Part shown: piece after piece, positions 1 through 7,004 of the stretch
Layout of the letters: every line of letters starts with the position of its first letter
Position numbering within the stretch: the stretch's first letter is position 1
Assembly (NCBI RefSeq): GCF_042926695.1
Contig: NZ_CP170642.1
Coordinates: 2,294,001 to 2,358,000 of the forward strand
Source of the DNA: Lonepinella koalarum
GTDB lineage: Bacteria > Pseudomonadota > Gammaproteobacteria > Enterobacterales > Pasteurellaceae
Length of the DNA stretch: 64,000 nt
Direction: 5' to 3'
Program-made: the position numbers and the translations under genes
The notes under the pieces: generated by a model
Told to the model about the DNA's origin: nothing
The model's input: only the letters and a program-made list of their open reading frames with translations
Databases searched by the model: none

Positions 1-550
1 ATAATACACATAGTGATGCAAAACCGCCAATAATACCGATAACGTAATCTGTACTGGTGACTAAGTTATGGCTTTCAATATACCAAATATAATAAATCAT
101 TACTGGAATATTGAGTAGAAAGATTGAGCCGAATCCCGGATTGTACCAACGACGTAATTTATATGAAGTTACCCCATGATTAGTGACTTGCAAGCAGGCT
201 TGTAATACTTGGATTAAGCCGTACCAAATGCAATCAGGGAAAATAATTGCAATGATATAGAATGTATAGCAAAGGAATACATTGTTGATCATCACTAAAT
301 TGGCATTAGTGGGATAACGGTTAAAATCATTACCGTGGTTGCCTAATAACACGATATTAAAAATGCTAGGGAAACCACCCGGATAAGCATATTCTTCAAA
401 TTGGTGTACTAACATTGCCATCCAACTTAAAGTTAAAATCACTTGGATTTCGCTTAGTTGATTGTGTCCCCAAAGGGCGAGATAGTAGGCAAGCAAAATA
501 AATAGCACCATACCTACGTTATACCAGTTATGACGATACCAATTCATCAT
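1..550 (-). CDS. HXXEE-domain membrane protein, 3' end cut by window edge
   Basis: Reading the minus strand from ATG at 550 gives 183 codons without a stop before the window ends, so the C-terminus is missing. The protein is hydrophobic with several predicted membrane segments. Near residue 49 it has the HQFEEYAYPGG stretch, which fits the His-x-x-Glu-Glu motif that names the HXXEE family (function unknown). A GGAG about six bases upstream supports a start at one of the two adjacent ATGs (550 or 547). It is the downstream gene of a three-gene minus-strand run with the DUF1330 protein (11 bases away) and the 942-1634 gene. No function can be assigned. Confidence 0.7.
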   Translation of the reverse strand, partial: MMNWYRHNWYNVGMVLFILLAYYLALWGHNQLSEIQVILTLSWMAMLVHQFEEYAYPGGFPSIFNIVLLGNHGNDFNRYPTNANLVMINNVFLCYTFYIIAIIFPDCIWYGLIQVLQACLQVTNHGVTSYKLRRWYNPGFGSIFLLNIPVMIYYIWYIESHNLVTSTDYVIGIIGGFASLCVL

Positions 551-560
551 TGTAAACTCC

Positions 561-917
561 TTATTTTGTTTCTGTTGCTTCAACAATTAATACTCGAGAT
601 GTGCTACTGTCTTTGCGACTTTTATTGATTTTTTGATAGAAATCTGAGTGATACCAGGCTTGAGCTTGTTCTGCATTTTCAAATTCAATAATGCTGACTA
701 CGCCATTTGAATCACCTTCAAGCATTTCTGGCTTGGTGGCTTTTAGCACTACTTTACCGCCATAAGGTTTAAGCGAATCCATAAAACCTGCACGATATTC
801 TTGCATTCCTGCTTGGTTCGTAACATTTACTTCACCAATCACATAAGCAGGGGCAGCTAATACTGATCCAGTGAAAAGTGCGGTAAAAATTATGGAAATT
901 AATTTAATAAATTTCAT
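561..917 (-). CDS. Secreted DUF1330-family protein
   Basis: 118 aa. Residues 1-21 form a signal peptide (Lys-rich start, hydrophobic core, Ala-x-Ala end), so the mature protein of about 97 aa should be periplasmic. The rest matches the DUF1330 fold, a small ferredoxin-like alpha/beta barrel domain related to ABM monooxygenases: a YVIGEVNVTN first strand, a central segment with GGKVVLKA, then IIEFENAEQAQAWYHS. Most DUF1330 proteins are cytosolic, so the signal peptide is a little unusual. It lies between the HXXEE gene and the 942-1634 gene with gaps of 11 and 24 bases, indicating one transcript. Function unknown. Confidence 0.75.
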   Translation of the reverse strand: MKFIKLISIIFTALFTGSVLAAPAYVIGEVNVTNQAGMQEYRAGFMDSLKPYGGKVVLKATKPEMLEGDSNGVVSIIEFENAEQAQAWYHSDFYQKINKSRKDSSTSRVLIVEATETK

Positions 918-941
918 CGTTGTCTCCTTGTTAATAGAAAA

Positions 942-1634
942 TTATGCTTTCTCTTTGGCAAGTTGTTCCATTGCCATTCTCGCCCAGTTACGCCATTCAA
1001 TCGCTAAGTGCCATTTATGCCCTTCAATCATTTCTTGATCTACGCCTTTTGGCATAAATACGCCAAGTAACACTTCGCAACCGGTGTCAGTATTGCGGAA
1101 CTGGTGGAATGCTGCCACGGCAGTTGAATGATCACCCTCAATCACAGGGCAAGAAATGTAATTTACGTACGGATATTTTGCTTCATCACGAATCGCTTTT
1201 GCTTGTGCTGGAGCATTTTCAATACTTGGGTAGAATTTGCCGATTAAATTCACTGGCTTATCCCAACAGCCCACGGTTTCAATAATACGGCGATTGCCAC
1301 CCTCGGTATCTTTAATCATGTAATGCTCAGGGTTCGCTTTCCAGTTGGTTTGCTCGCTGAATGTACGGAAACATTTTAAGAAGTCTTCTGCTTTCAAGCC
1401 GTCAACTTGCATCACAGCTTGGCTTAATACCAACTCACCATTGCAAGTGTTTGCGAAGTGTTGGAATTTCACATCCATTTCGTCCATTTCTTGTTTAAGA
1501 ATACGATCTACACCTTCGTGTCCTAATTTAGTTTTGATTAAATCTAAAGCGATATAAGCACGTTCTAATTCTTTGCGAAGTAATTCAATTTCGCTGATTT
1601 CTTGACCGTTGATGATTGAACGAATATTTGACAT
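942..1634 (-). CDS. Conserved-looking protein of unknown function
   Basis: 230 aa from ATG 1634. I chose this start because AGGAG lies about nine bases upstream; a longer frame opens at 1685 but has no ribosome site and adds low-quality residues. The protein is soluble, with no signal peptide. Residues 8-45 are charged and helical (possibly a short coiled coil), followed by a mixed alpha/beta region with several conserved-looking Trp and Cys residues (for example the VGCWDKPV and YISCPVIEGDHS stretches). I do not recognise a family. It is the first gene of the minus-strand run that continues with the DUF1330 and HXXEE genes. Confidence 0.6.
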   Translation of the reverse strand: MSNIRSIINGQEISEIELLRKELERAYIALDLIKTKLGHEGVDRILKQEMDEMDVKFQHFANTCNGELVLSQAVMQVDGLKAEDFLKCFRTFSEQTNWKANPEHYMIKDTEGGNRRIIETVGCWDKPVNLIGKFYPSIENAPAQAKAIRDEAKYPYVNYISCPVIEGDHSTAVAAFHQFRNTDTGCEVLLGVFMPKGVDQEMIEGHKWHLAIEWRNWARMAMEQLAKEKA

Positions 1635-1818
1635 TTTTGTTCTCCTAATTGAGTGATTAATTACATAAAGCTCGTTGGCTTTCAATGGTTATTATTATAA
1701 ATTGATTACCAACTGAAACAACCAACAGCAATAAGTAGTACTATAGGGATAAGCAGACATATTGTTTATTTTGTATGGATAAACAAATTTTATATAGTTA
1801 TATTGTTGGGTGAAATCA

Positions 1819-1828
1819 TAAAGTGCGG
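1819..1828 (+). repeat. DNA uptake signal sequence (example of about twenty)
   Basis: AAAGTGCGGT contains the nine-base Haemophilus-type uptake core AAGTGCGGT. Further exact cores are seen on the plus strand near 16319, 18427, 20366, 21334, 41036, 49507 and 59215, and as ACCGCACTT near 9647, 10691, 20633, 21823, 22374, 32138, 41727, 49547, 50785, 59252 and 63546. This density is typical of naturally competent Pasteurellaceae of the Hin subclade and is the best taxonomic marker in the window. Confidence 0.9.
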
Positions 1829-1839
1829 TATTTTTTCCA

Positions 1840-2784
1840 CTATTTTCTTAACTTCACTAATTCTACCGCATGATCAGCCCCTTTTTTGAGAATAAGATTT
1901 GCCCGTTCTCTGGTGGGTAAAATATTTTCTTTCAAATTTAACCCATTAATATCATCCCAAATTTTGCCAGCGGTTTGAATGGCTTTTGGTTCGGATAAAT
2001 TCGCATAATGTTTGAAATAAGAATTTGGATTATTAAATGCACTTTGGCGGAGTTTTAGGAAACGATGGATATACCATTTTTTTAGTAATTCTTCTTCAGC
2101 ATCTACATAAATAGAAAAATCTACAAAATCCGAGACAAAGATTTCTGCTTTAGTGCTGATTTGTAATACATTTAAACCTTCTAAAATTAAGATGTCAGGT
2201 TGATCAATGATATTAAATTGATCGGGGATAATATCATAGGTTAAATGTGAATAAATGGGGGCTTTGACGTTGTTTTTGCCGGATTTAATATCGGCTAAAA
2301 ATTGTAGAAGTTTTGGGGTGTCATAAGAAATTGGAAACCCTTTTTTATCTAAGATTTTTTTTTCTTTAAGTATATCGAGTGGATATAGAAATCCATCTGT
2401 GGTGATGAGATCTACTTTACGTTCATTCGGCCACTGGCTTAATAAAGTTTGAATAATTCGAGCTGATGTACTTTTCCCCCCCGCTACACTCCCTGCAATA
2501 CTAATAATATAGGGAACCGTTGGGTTTTGTACGCCTAAGAAACGGTTTAATACGGTTTGGCGGCGGATATTTTCTTCAATGTAATAATTGAGCAAACGAA
2601 CTAATGGCAAATATATCGTACTGACTTCATCTAAGGAAAGCTCTTCATTGAAACCTAATAGTGGCTTTAGATCTTGTTCTGTCAGTTTTAATGGAACAGA
2701 TTTTCGCAATTCCGCCCATTGTTCACGTTCAAAGGTTAAAAAAGGACTAAGAGGTTTGCTGTTAGAATAAATAACGTCCGTCAC
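1840..2784 (-). CDS. coaA: Pantothenate kinase, type I
   Basis: Phosphorylates pantothenate with ATP, the first and regulated step of coenzyme A synthesis, in the cytosol. The sequence follows E. coli and Haemophilus CoaA throughout: EREQWAELRKSVPLKLTEQD near the start, YIISIAG before the P-loop, LITTDGFLYP, PDILILEGLNVLQ, FVSDFVDFSIYVDA and the C-terminal LPTRERANLILKK. I chose GTG 2784 (314 aa) because it gives the family length; an ATG at 2850 would add 22 residues with no homologous counterpart and no ribosome site. Oddity: the P-loop (residues 98-105) reads GSVAGGKS where E. coli has GSVAVGKS, caused by a T-to-G change that creates a run of seven G. It is monocistronic and lies just upstream of the tRNA operon on the other strand. 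Confidence 0.93.
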   Translation of the reverse strand: MTDVIYSNSKPLSPFLTFEREQWAELRKSVPLKLTEQDLKPLLGFNEELSLDEVSTIYLPLVRLLNYYIEENIRRQTVLNRFLGVQNPTVPYIISIAGSVAGGKSTSARIIQTLLSQWPNERKVDLITTDGFLYPLDILKEKKILDKKGFPISYDTPKLLQFLADIKSGKNNVKAPIYSHLTYDIIPDQFNIIDQPDILILEGLNVLQISTKAEIFVSDFVDFSIYVDAEEELLKKWYIHRFLKLRQSAFNNPNSYFKHYANLSEPKAIQTAGKIWDDINGLNLKENILPTRERANLILKKGADHAVELVKLRK

Positions 2785-2950
2785 AATAATATCTTTAGTA
2801 GAATAATATAAGATATGCAAAATATACCTTAATTTGCGGTAAAGTGGCATAAATTTTTATAACAATGTTAGTGTTTAAAACAGAATGATGAAATTCTGCT
2901 TGTTTATTAGTCGAATAATAGGAAATTTCGCTTTTTTTATTAAAAAATAC

Positions 2951-2978
2951 TTGTCAGGGCGTAAAATTTCCCTATAAT
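2951..2978 (+). promoter_or_regulatory. Promoter of the tRNA-tuf operon
   Basis: TTGTCA (2951-2956) and a perfect TATAAT (2973-2978) are separated by 16 bases and followed by a GC-rich discriminator (ACGCCTC). This is the layout of a strong, stringently controlled stable-RNA promoter; the first tRNA begins 22 bases downstream of the -10 box. Confidence 0.8.
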
Positions 2979-3000
2979 ACGCCTCACTTGCTTACGATAT

Positions 3001-3076
<76 letters not shown>

Positions 3077-3106
3077 TTATTTTTCGTAAACAAGCAATTC
3101 ATTTGT

Positions 3107-3191
3107 GGAGGGGTTCCCGAGCGGCCAAAGGGGGCAGACTGTAAATCTGTTGGCTCAGCCTTCGAAGGTTCGAATCCTTCTCCCTCCACCA
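3107..3191 (+). tRNA. tyrU: tRNA-Tyr (anticodon GTA)
   Basis: 85 bases including CCA, with the long variable arm of a class II tRNA. The anticodon stem-loop CAGACTGTAAATCTG carries GTA. The acceptor stem GGAGGGG pairs with TCCCTCC, with one G-U pair. Confidence 0.96.
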
Positions 3192-3232
3192 TTCTTAATG
3201 AATTTGTTTGATGGACAGATGAATTTAGGACT

Positions 3233-3307
<75 letters not shown>

Positions 3308-3314
3308 AGTAAGC

Positions 3315-3390
3315 GCTGATATAGCTCAGTTGGTAGAGCGCACCCTTGGTAAGGGTGAGGTCGGCGGTTCAAATCCGCCTATCAGCACCA
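3315..3390 (+). tRNA. thrT: tRNA-Thr (anticodon GGT)
   Basis: 76 bases including CCA. The acceptor GCTGATA pairs with TATCAGC; the anticodon stem CACCC/GGGTG encloses TTGGTAA, giving GGT. It begins seven bases after tRNA-Gly and about 107 bases before the tuf start codon, so tuf is likely cotranscribed. Confidence 0.96.
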
Positions 3391-3497
3391 CTTCTTAATT
3401 TCAACTTCCTTTGATATAAACCGAATTTTAGTTACATTAGGTTAATGTGGTGTTATTGTACCATCGATAACCGTGTTTTTTAGAGGGACTTCTTAAC

Positions 3498-4682
3498 ATG
3501 TCTAAAGAAAAATTTGAACGTACAAAACCGCACGTTAACGTGGGTACAATCGGCCACGTTGACCATGGTAAAACAACTTTAACAGCAGCAATCACCACTG
3601 TATTAGCAAAACACTACGGTGGTGCTGCGCGTGCATTTGACCAAATCGATAATGCACCAGAAGAAAAAGCCCGTGGTATCACCATCAACACTTCACACGT
3701 TGAATACGATACCCCAACTCGTCACTATGCACACGTTGACTGTCCGGGACACGCCGACTATGTTAAAAACATGATTACCGGTGCGGCACAAATGGACGGT
3801 GCAATCTTAGTAGTAGCAGCAACCGATGGCCCAATGCCACAAACTCGTGAGCACATCTTATTAGGTCGCCAAGTAGGTGTTCCTTACATCATCGTATTCT
3901 TAAACAAATGCGACATGGTAGATGACGAAGAGTTATTAGAATTAGTGGAAATGGAAGTGCGTGAACTTCTTTCACAATACGATTTCCCAGGCGATGACAC
4001 CCCAATCGTGCGTGGTTCTGCCTTAAAAGCCTTAGAAGGTGAAGCAGAATGGGAAGAAAAAATTCTTGAGTTGGCTAACCATTTAGATACTTACATTCCA
4101 GAACCTGAACGTGCGATTGACCAACCGTTCTTATTACCAATTGAAGACGTATTCTCCATTTCTGGTCGTGGTACTGTAGTAACAGGTCGTGTAGAACGTG
4201 GTATTATCCGTACAGGTGATGAAGTGGAAATCGTGGGTATCAAAGATACCGCGAAAACAACCGTAACGGGTGTAGAAATGTTCCGTAAATTACTTGACGA
4301 AGGTCGTGCAGGTGAAAACATTGGTGCATTATTACGTGGTACTAAACGTGAAGAAATCGAACGTGGTCAAGTGTTAGCAAAACCGGGTTCAATTACCCCA
4401 CACACTGACTTTGAATCAGAAGTTTATGTATTGTCAAAAGAAGAAGGTGGACGTCACACTCCATTCTTCAAAGGTTACCGTCCACAGTTCTACTTCCGTA
4501 CCACAGACGTAACAGGTACAATCGAATTACCAGAAGGCGTGGAAATGGTTATGCCAGGCGACAACATCAAAATGACTGTGAGCCTAATCCACCCAATTGC
4601 GATGGACCAAGGTTTACGCTTTGCGATTCGTGAAGGCGGACGTACAGTAGGTGCTGGCGTGGTAGCGAAAATTGTTAAATAA
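3498..4682 (+). CDS. tuf: Elongation factor Tu
   Basis: 394 aa, the normal length. The GTPase delivers aminoacyl-tRNA to the ribosome. The G-domain motifs are intact: GHVDHGKTT (P-loop, residues 19-27), DCPGHADY (G3) and NKCD (G4), followed by the beta-barrel domains II and III. The start ATG is preceded by GAGGGACTTCTTAAC (ribosome site GAGG). Its place behind the four tRNAs matches tufB of enterobacteria. A rho-independent terminator follows at 4708. Confidence 0.99.
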   Translation: MSKEKFERTKPHVNVGTIGHVDHGKTTLTAAITTVLAKHYGGAARAFDQIDNAPEEKARGITINTSHVEYDTPTRHYAHVDCPGHADYVKNMITGAAQMDGAILVVAATDGPMPQTREHILLGRQVGVPYIIVFLNKCDMVDDEELLELVEMEVRELLSQYDFPGDDTPIVRGSALKALEGEAEWEEKILELANHLDTYIPEPERAIDQPFLLPIEDVFSISGRGTVVTGRVERGIIRTGDEVEIVGIKDTAKTTVTGVEMFRKLLDEGRAGENIGALLRGTKREEIERGQVLAKPGSITPHTDFESEVYVLSKEEGGRHTPFFKGYRPQFYFRTTDVTGTIELPEGVEMVMPGDNIKMTVSLIHPIAMDQGLRFAIREGGRTVGAGVVAKIVK

Positions 4683-4707
4683 TTAACGATTTAACGAATA
4701 TATTTTA

Positions 4708-4737
4708 GGGGCGTATTGAATACGCCCTTTTGTTTTT
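4708..4737 (+). terminator. Rho-independent terminator of tuf
   Basis: Stem GGGCGTA (4709-4715) / TACGCCC (4721-4727) with a five-base loop, followed by TTTTGTTTTT, 26 bases after the tuf stop codon. Confidence 0.92.
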
Positions 4738-4859
4738 CTCAAGTTGAAACTTTAATTCCATCTTAAAATTTGTGATCTTGATTCCAGTTTTGACCTATAT
4801 TACTTTCTTTAAATAAATTTATTGATAATACTATGTTTTTATTTATGGAATTTCTAAAA

Positions 4860-5522
4860 ATGAAATATGCTTTTATTGATTACGAAAACATCAATTCTTT
4901 GGATTATCTTAATCTAACCCAATATGAAAAAATATTTTTATTCATTGGCGCTAACCAAACAAGTATTAGGCTTGCAGAAAAATATACAGTACCACTAAAT
5001 ATAGTCGTCATTACTGTGGATAAGATTGCAGATAATAATTTGGATTTCCATATCGCTTATTATCTTGGCAAATGTGATCACTCGGTGGATAAAATGATTC
5101 AATTTGATATTATTTCAAATGATAAAGGTTATTTGGGCATTTGTGATTATATTCATAAGTTAACAACACGACATTGCCAACTTATTCGTCCACAAGATGA
5201 GAGTAAAGCACAAAATACATTAGAATCAACCAATAATCAAAATAAACTTGAAAGCAAAGAAAATGTGAAATTGAGTCAATCCATTTCAGATAAGATAATG
5301 GAGAGAGCTTTTAAGTTGGTTATTCATTTTCTAACTCAATCAGAAGAACGGCATTTACCGAAGAAAAAGCAAACATTATATAATTATATCTCTAGTAGAA
5401 TAAATTTTGTGGAAATCACGCAGGATCTTAAACAGCATATCACCAATAATATCATTGAACTATTGGAAAAAGAGAAGTGGATTACGATTAAAAATAGTCA
5501 AGTGGTCTATTTAAAAAAGTGA
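4860..5522 (+). CDS. PIN-like domain protein (PIN7-type putative nuclease)
   Basis: 220 aa from ATG 4860. The start MKYAFIDYENIN fits the N-terminal strand with catalytic Asp of PIN-like (PIN7, NYN-related) nucleases; further acidic residues lie at DNNLDFHIAYYLG and at FDIISNDKGY, the usual order of the four acidic metal ligands. ATGs at 4833 and 4848 would add up to nine residues, but no good ribosome site decides between them. Residues 125-220 are Lys/Gln-rich then helical, resembling a winged-helix or OST-HTH-like RNA-binding tail, a tentative reading. It stands alone between the tuf terminator and the MBL-fold gene. Probable role: an RNA-processing or defence-related nuclease; the target is unknown. 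Confidence 0.65.
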   Translation: MKYAFIDYENINSLDYLNLTQYEKIFLFIGANQTSIRLAEKYTVPLNIVVITVDKIADNNLDFHIAYYLGKCDHSVDKMIQFDIISNDKGYLGICDYIHKLTTRHCQLIRPQDESKAQNTLESTNNQNKLESKENVKLSQSISDKIMERAFKLVIHFLTQSEERHLPKKKQTLYNYISSRINFVEITQDLKQHITNNIIELLEKEKWITIKNSQVVYLKK

Positions 5523-5700
5523 AAAATAGAGATAAAGATAGGTATTAAGTATGTCAGTATAACTTAAATATCCATAACTAAATAGTTAAAGCAAAACTAT
5601 ATCAATAGACTATAGTTAAATATTTATTATTTTTAATCAAGATGGAGAATTATGTTAAGATTTAGATTGTTTTTTTTTATTTTATTTAGGAAAGTAATAA

Positions 5701-6822
5701 ATGAGGAAATTATTCCAATGTGTTAAAAAGATGTCTGCTTTATTTGCTAGCTTATTACTCGGTGCTGTAGCTTGTTCTAACTTGTATCCGGCGTTTGGCG
5801 GTTCTCCCGATGAACAAAGTCGGGCAAAAATTAATAAATCGCCAAACTTTGATGGCAAGACTTTTGTTAATTTAGAGCCTACACCAACAGGTTTCCAAAA
5901 AGCTGCAAATGGGGAAGAAACTTCATGGTTAAAACGTATTTTTGAAATTGCCTTTCCCCCTGATGGAAAGCAGCCTAGTGAGCCTTTACCGAGCTTAAAG
6001 TTAGATACTACTCAGATAGAAAATGGTAGTTTTACATGGCTTGGACATTCCACGGTATTATTTAAGCTTAATGACAAAATTTTAATCACCGATCCTGTAT
6101 TTCATCGTGCTTCTCCAATCTTTTTTGGCGGTAAACCTTTTACTATGACCTATACACCAAGTGTGGCAGACTTGCCAGCCATTGATGCAGTGATAATCTC
6201 TCACGATCACTATGATCATCTTGATTATCAAGCTATTCAAGAAATTAACCCAAAAACAACGCACTTTTATGTACCATTAGGTGTGAAAGGACATTTACAA
6301 CGTTGGGGTGTACCAGATGAAAAAATTACTGAGTTAGATTGGTATGAGCATGCTCAACTGGATCAACTCCATATTACCTTAACGCCATCTCGCCATTTTA
6401 GTGGGCGTGGGCTAACCAACCGAAATACTACATTGTGGGGAAGTTGGGTGATTAAGTCACCATTATTAACAGTCTTTTTTAATGGTGATGGGGGATATGG
6501 TCAACATTATAAATTGCTTGGCGAAAAATATGGTCCGTTTGACATCGCTTTAATAGAAAATGGCGCTTATGATGATCATTGGCCTTTGATTCATATGACA
6601 CCTGAACAATCAGTACAAGCTACTGTGGACTTGAAAGCAAAAGTAGTATTACCAATTCATTGGGCAAAATTCGATTTAGCTAACCATAATTGGCGTGATC
6701 CTATTCAGCGTTTTTTAACAGCTGCTGAGAAACAGGATTTTCAAACGGTCACACCTAAAATAGGGCAAACTTTCACCTTGAATAAATTACCACAGGAAGA
6801 TTGGTGGTCCGTGGTGAAATAG
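5701..6822 (+). CDS. MBL-fold metallohydrolase, probable lipoprotein (NAPE-PLD/UlaG-like)
   Basis: 373 aa with AGGAAAG seven bases upstream of ATG. Residues 1-25 look like an export signal ending in LLLGAVAC, an acceptable though not ideal lipobox. The catalytic domain has the beta-lactamase-fold motifs: FTWLGHSTVLF, ISHDHYDHLD (the HxHxDH zinc motif), a His in TPSRHFSGRG, FNGDGGYG (bridging Asp) and a final LPIHWAKF. This order matches the COG2220 group that contains N-acyl-phosphatidylethanolamine phospholipase D and UlaG. It is likely a periplasmic or outer-membrane phosphodiesterase or lactonase; the substrate cannot be told. Single gene, flanked by AT-rich spacers. Confidence 0.8.
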   Translation: MRKLFQCVKKMSALFASLLLGAVACSNLYPAFGGSPDEQSRAKINKSPNFDGKTFVNLEPTPTGFQKAANGEETSWLKRIFEIAFPPDGKQPSEPLPSLKLDTTQIENGSFTWLGHSTVLFKLNDKILITDPVFHRASPIFFGGKPFTMTYTPSVADLPAIDAVIISHDHYDHLDYQAIQEINPKTTHFYVPLGVKGHLQRWGVPDEKITELDWYEHAQLDQLHITLTPSRHFSGRGLTNRNTTLWGSWVIKSPLLTVFFNGDGGYGQHYKLLGEKYGPFDIALIENGAYDDHWPLIHMTPEQSVQATVDLKAKVVLPIHWAKFDLANHNWRDPIQRFLTAAEKQDFQTVTPKIGQTFTLNKLPQEDWWSVVK

Positions 6823-6892
6823 ATTGGTTTAGCGTAAATGTTAAATCAAGGTTAATAATTAATTGGTTATCTGTTATTTTTTGCATGAGTAT

Positions 6893-6906
6893 TTGATCTA
6901 TATCAG
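6893..6906 (+). promoter_or_regulatory. FNR-like box upstream of adhE
   Basis: TTGATCTATATCAG differs from the FNR consensus TTGAT-N4-ATCAA by one base. It lies about 100 bases before the adhE start, which fits anaerobic control of a fermentation enzyme. The match is seen; binding is inferred. Confidence 0.55.
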
Positions 6907-7004
6907 ATCTTATAACTGTTTTTAGGTAAAATTATGCGGTAATTACTCCAAAATGTTATAATCCACTCCAGTTAAATATTTTACAACTTTTAGGAGAAAT
7001 CATT

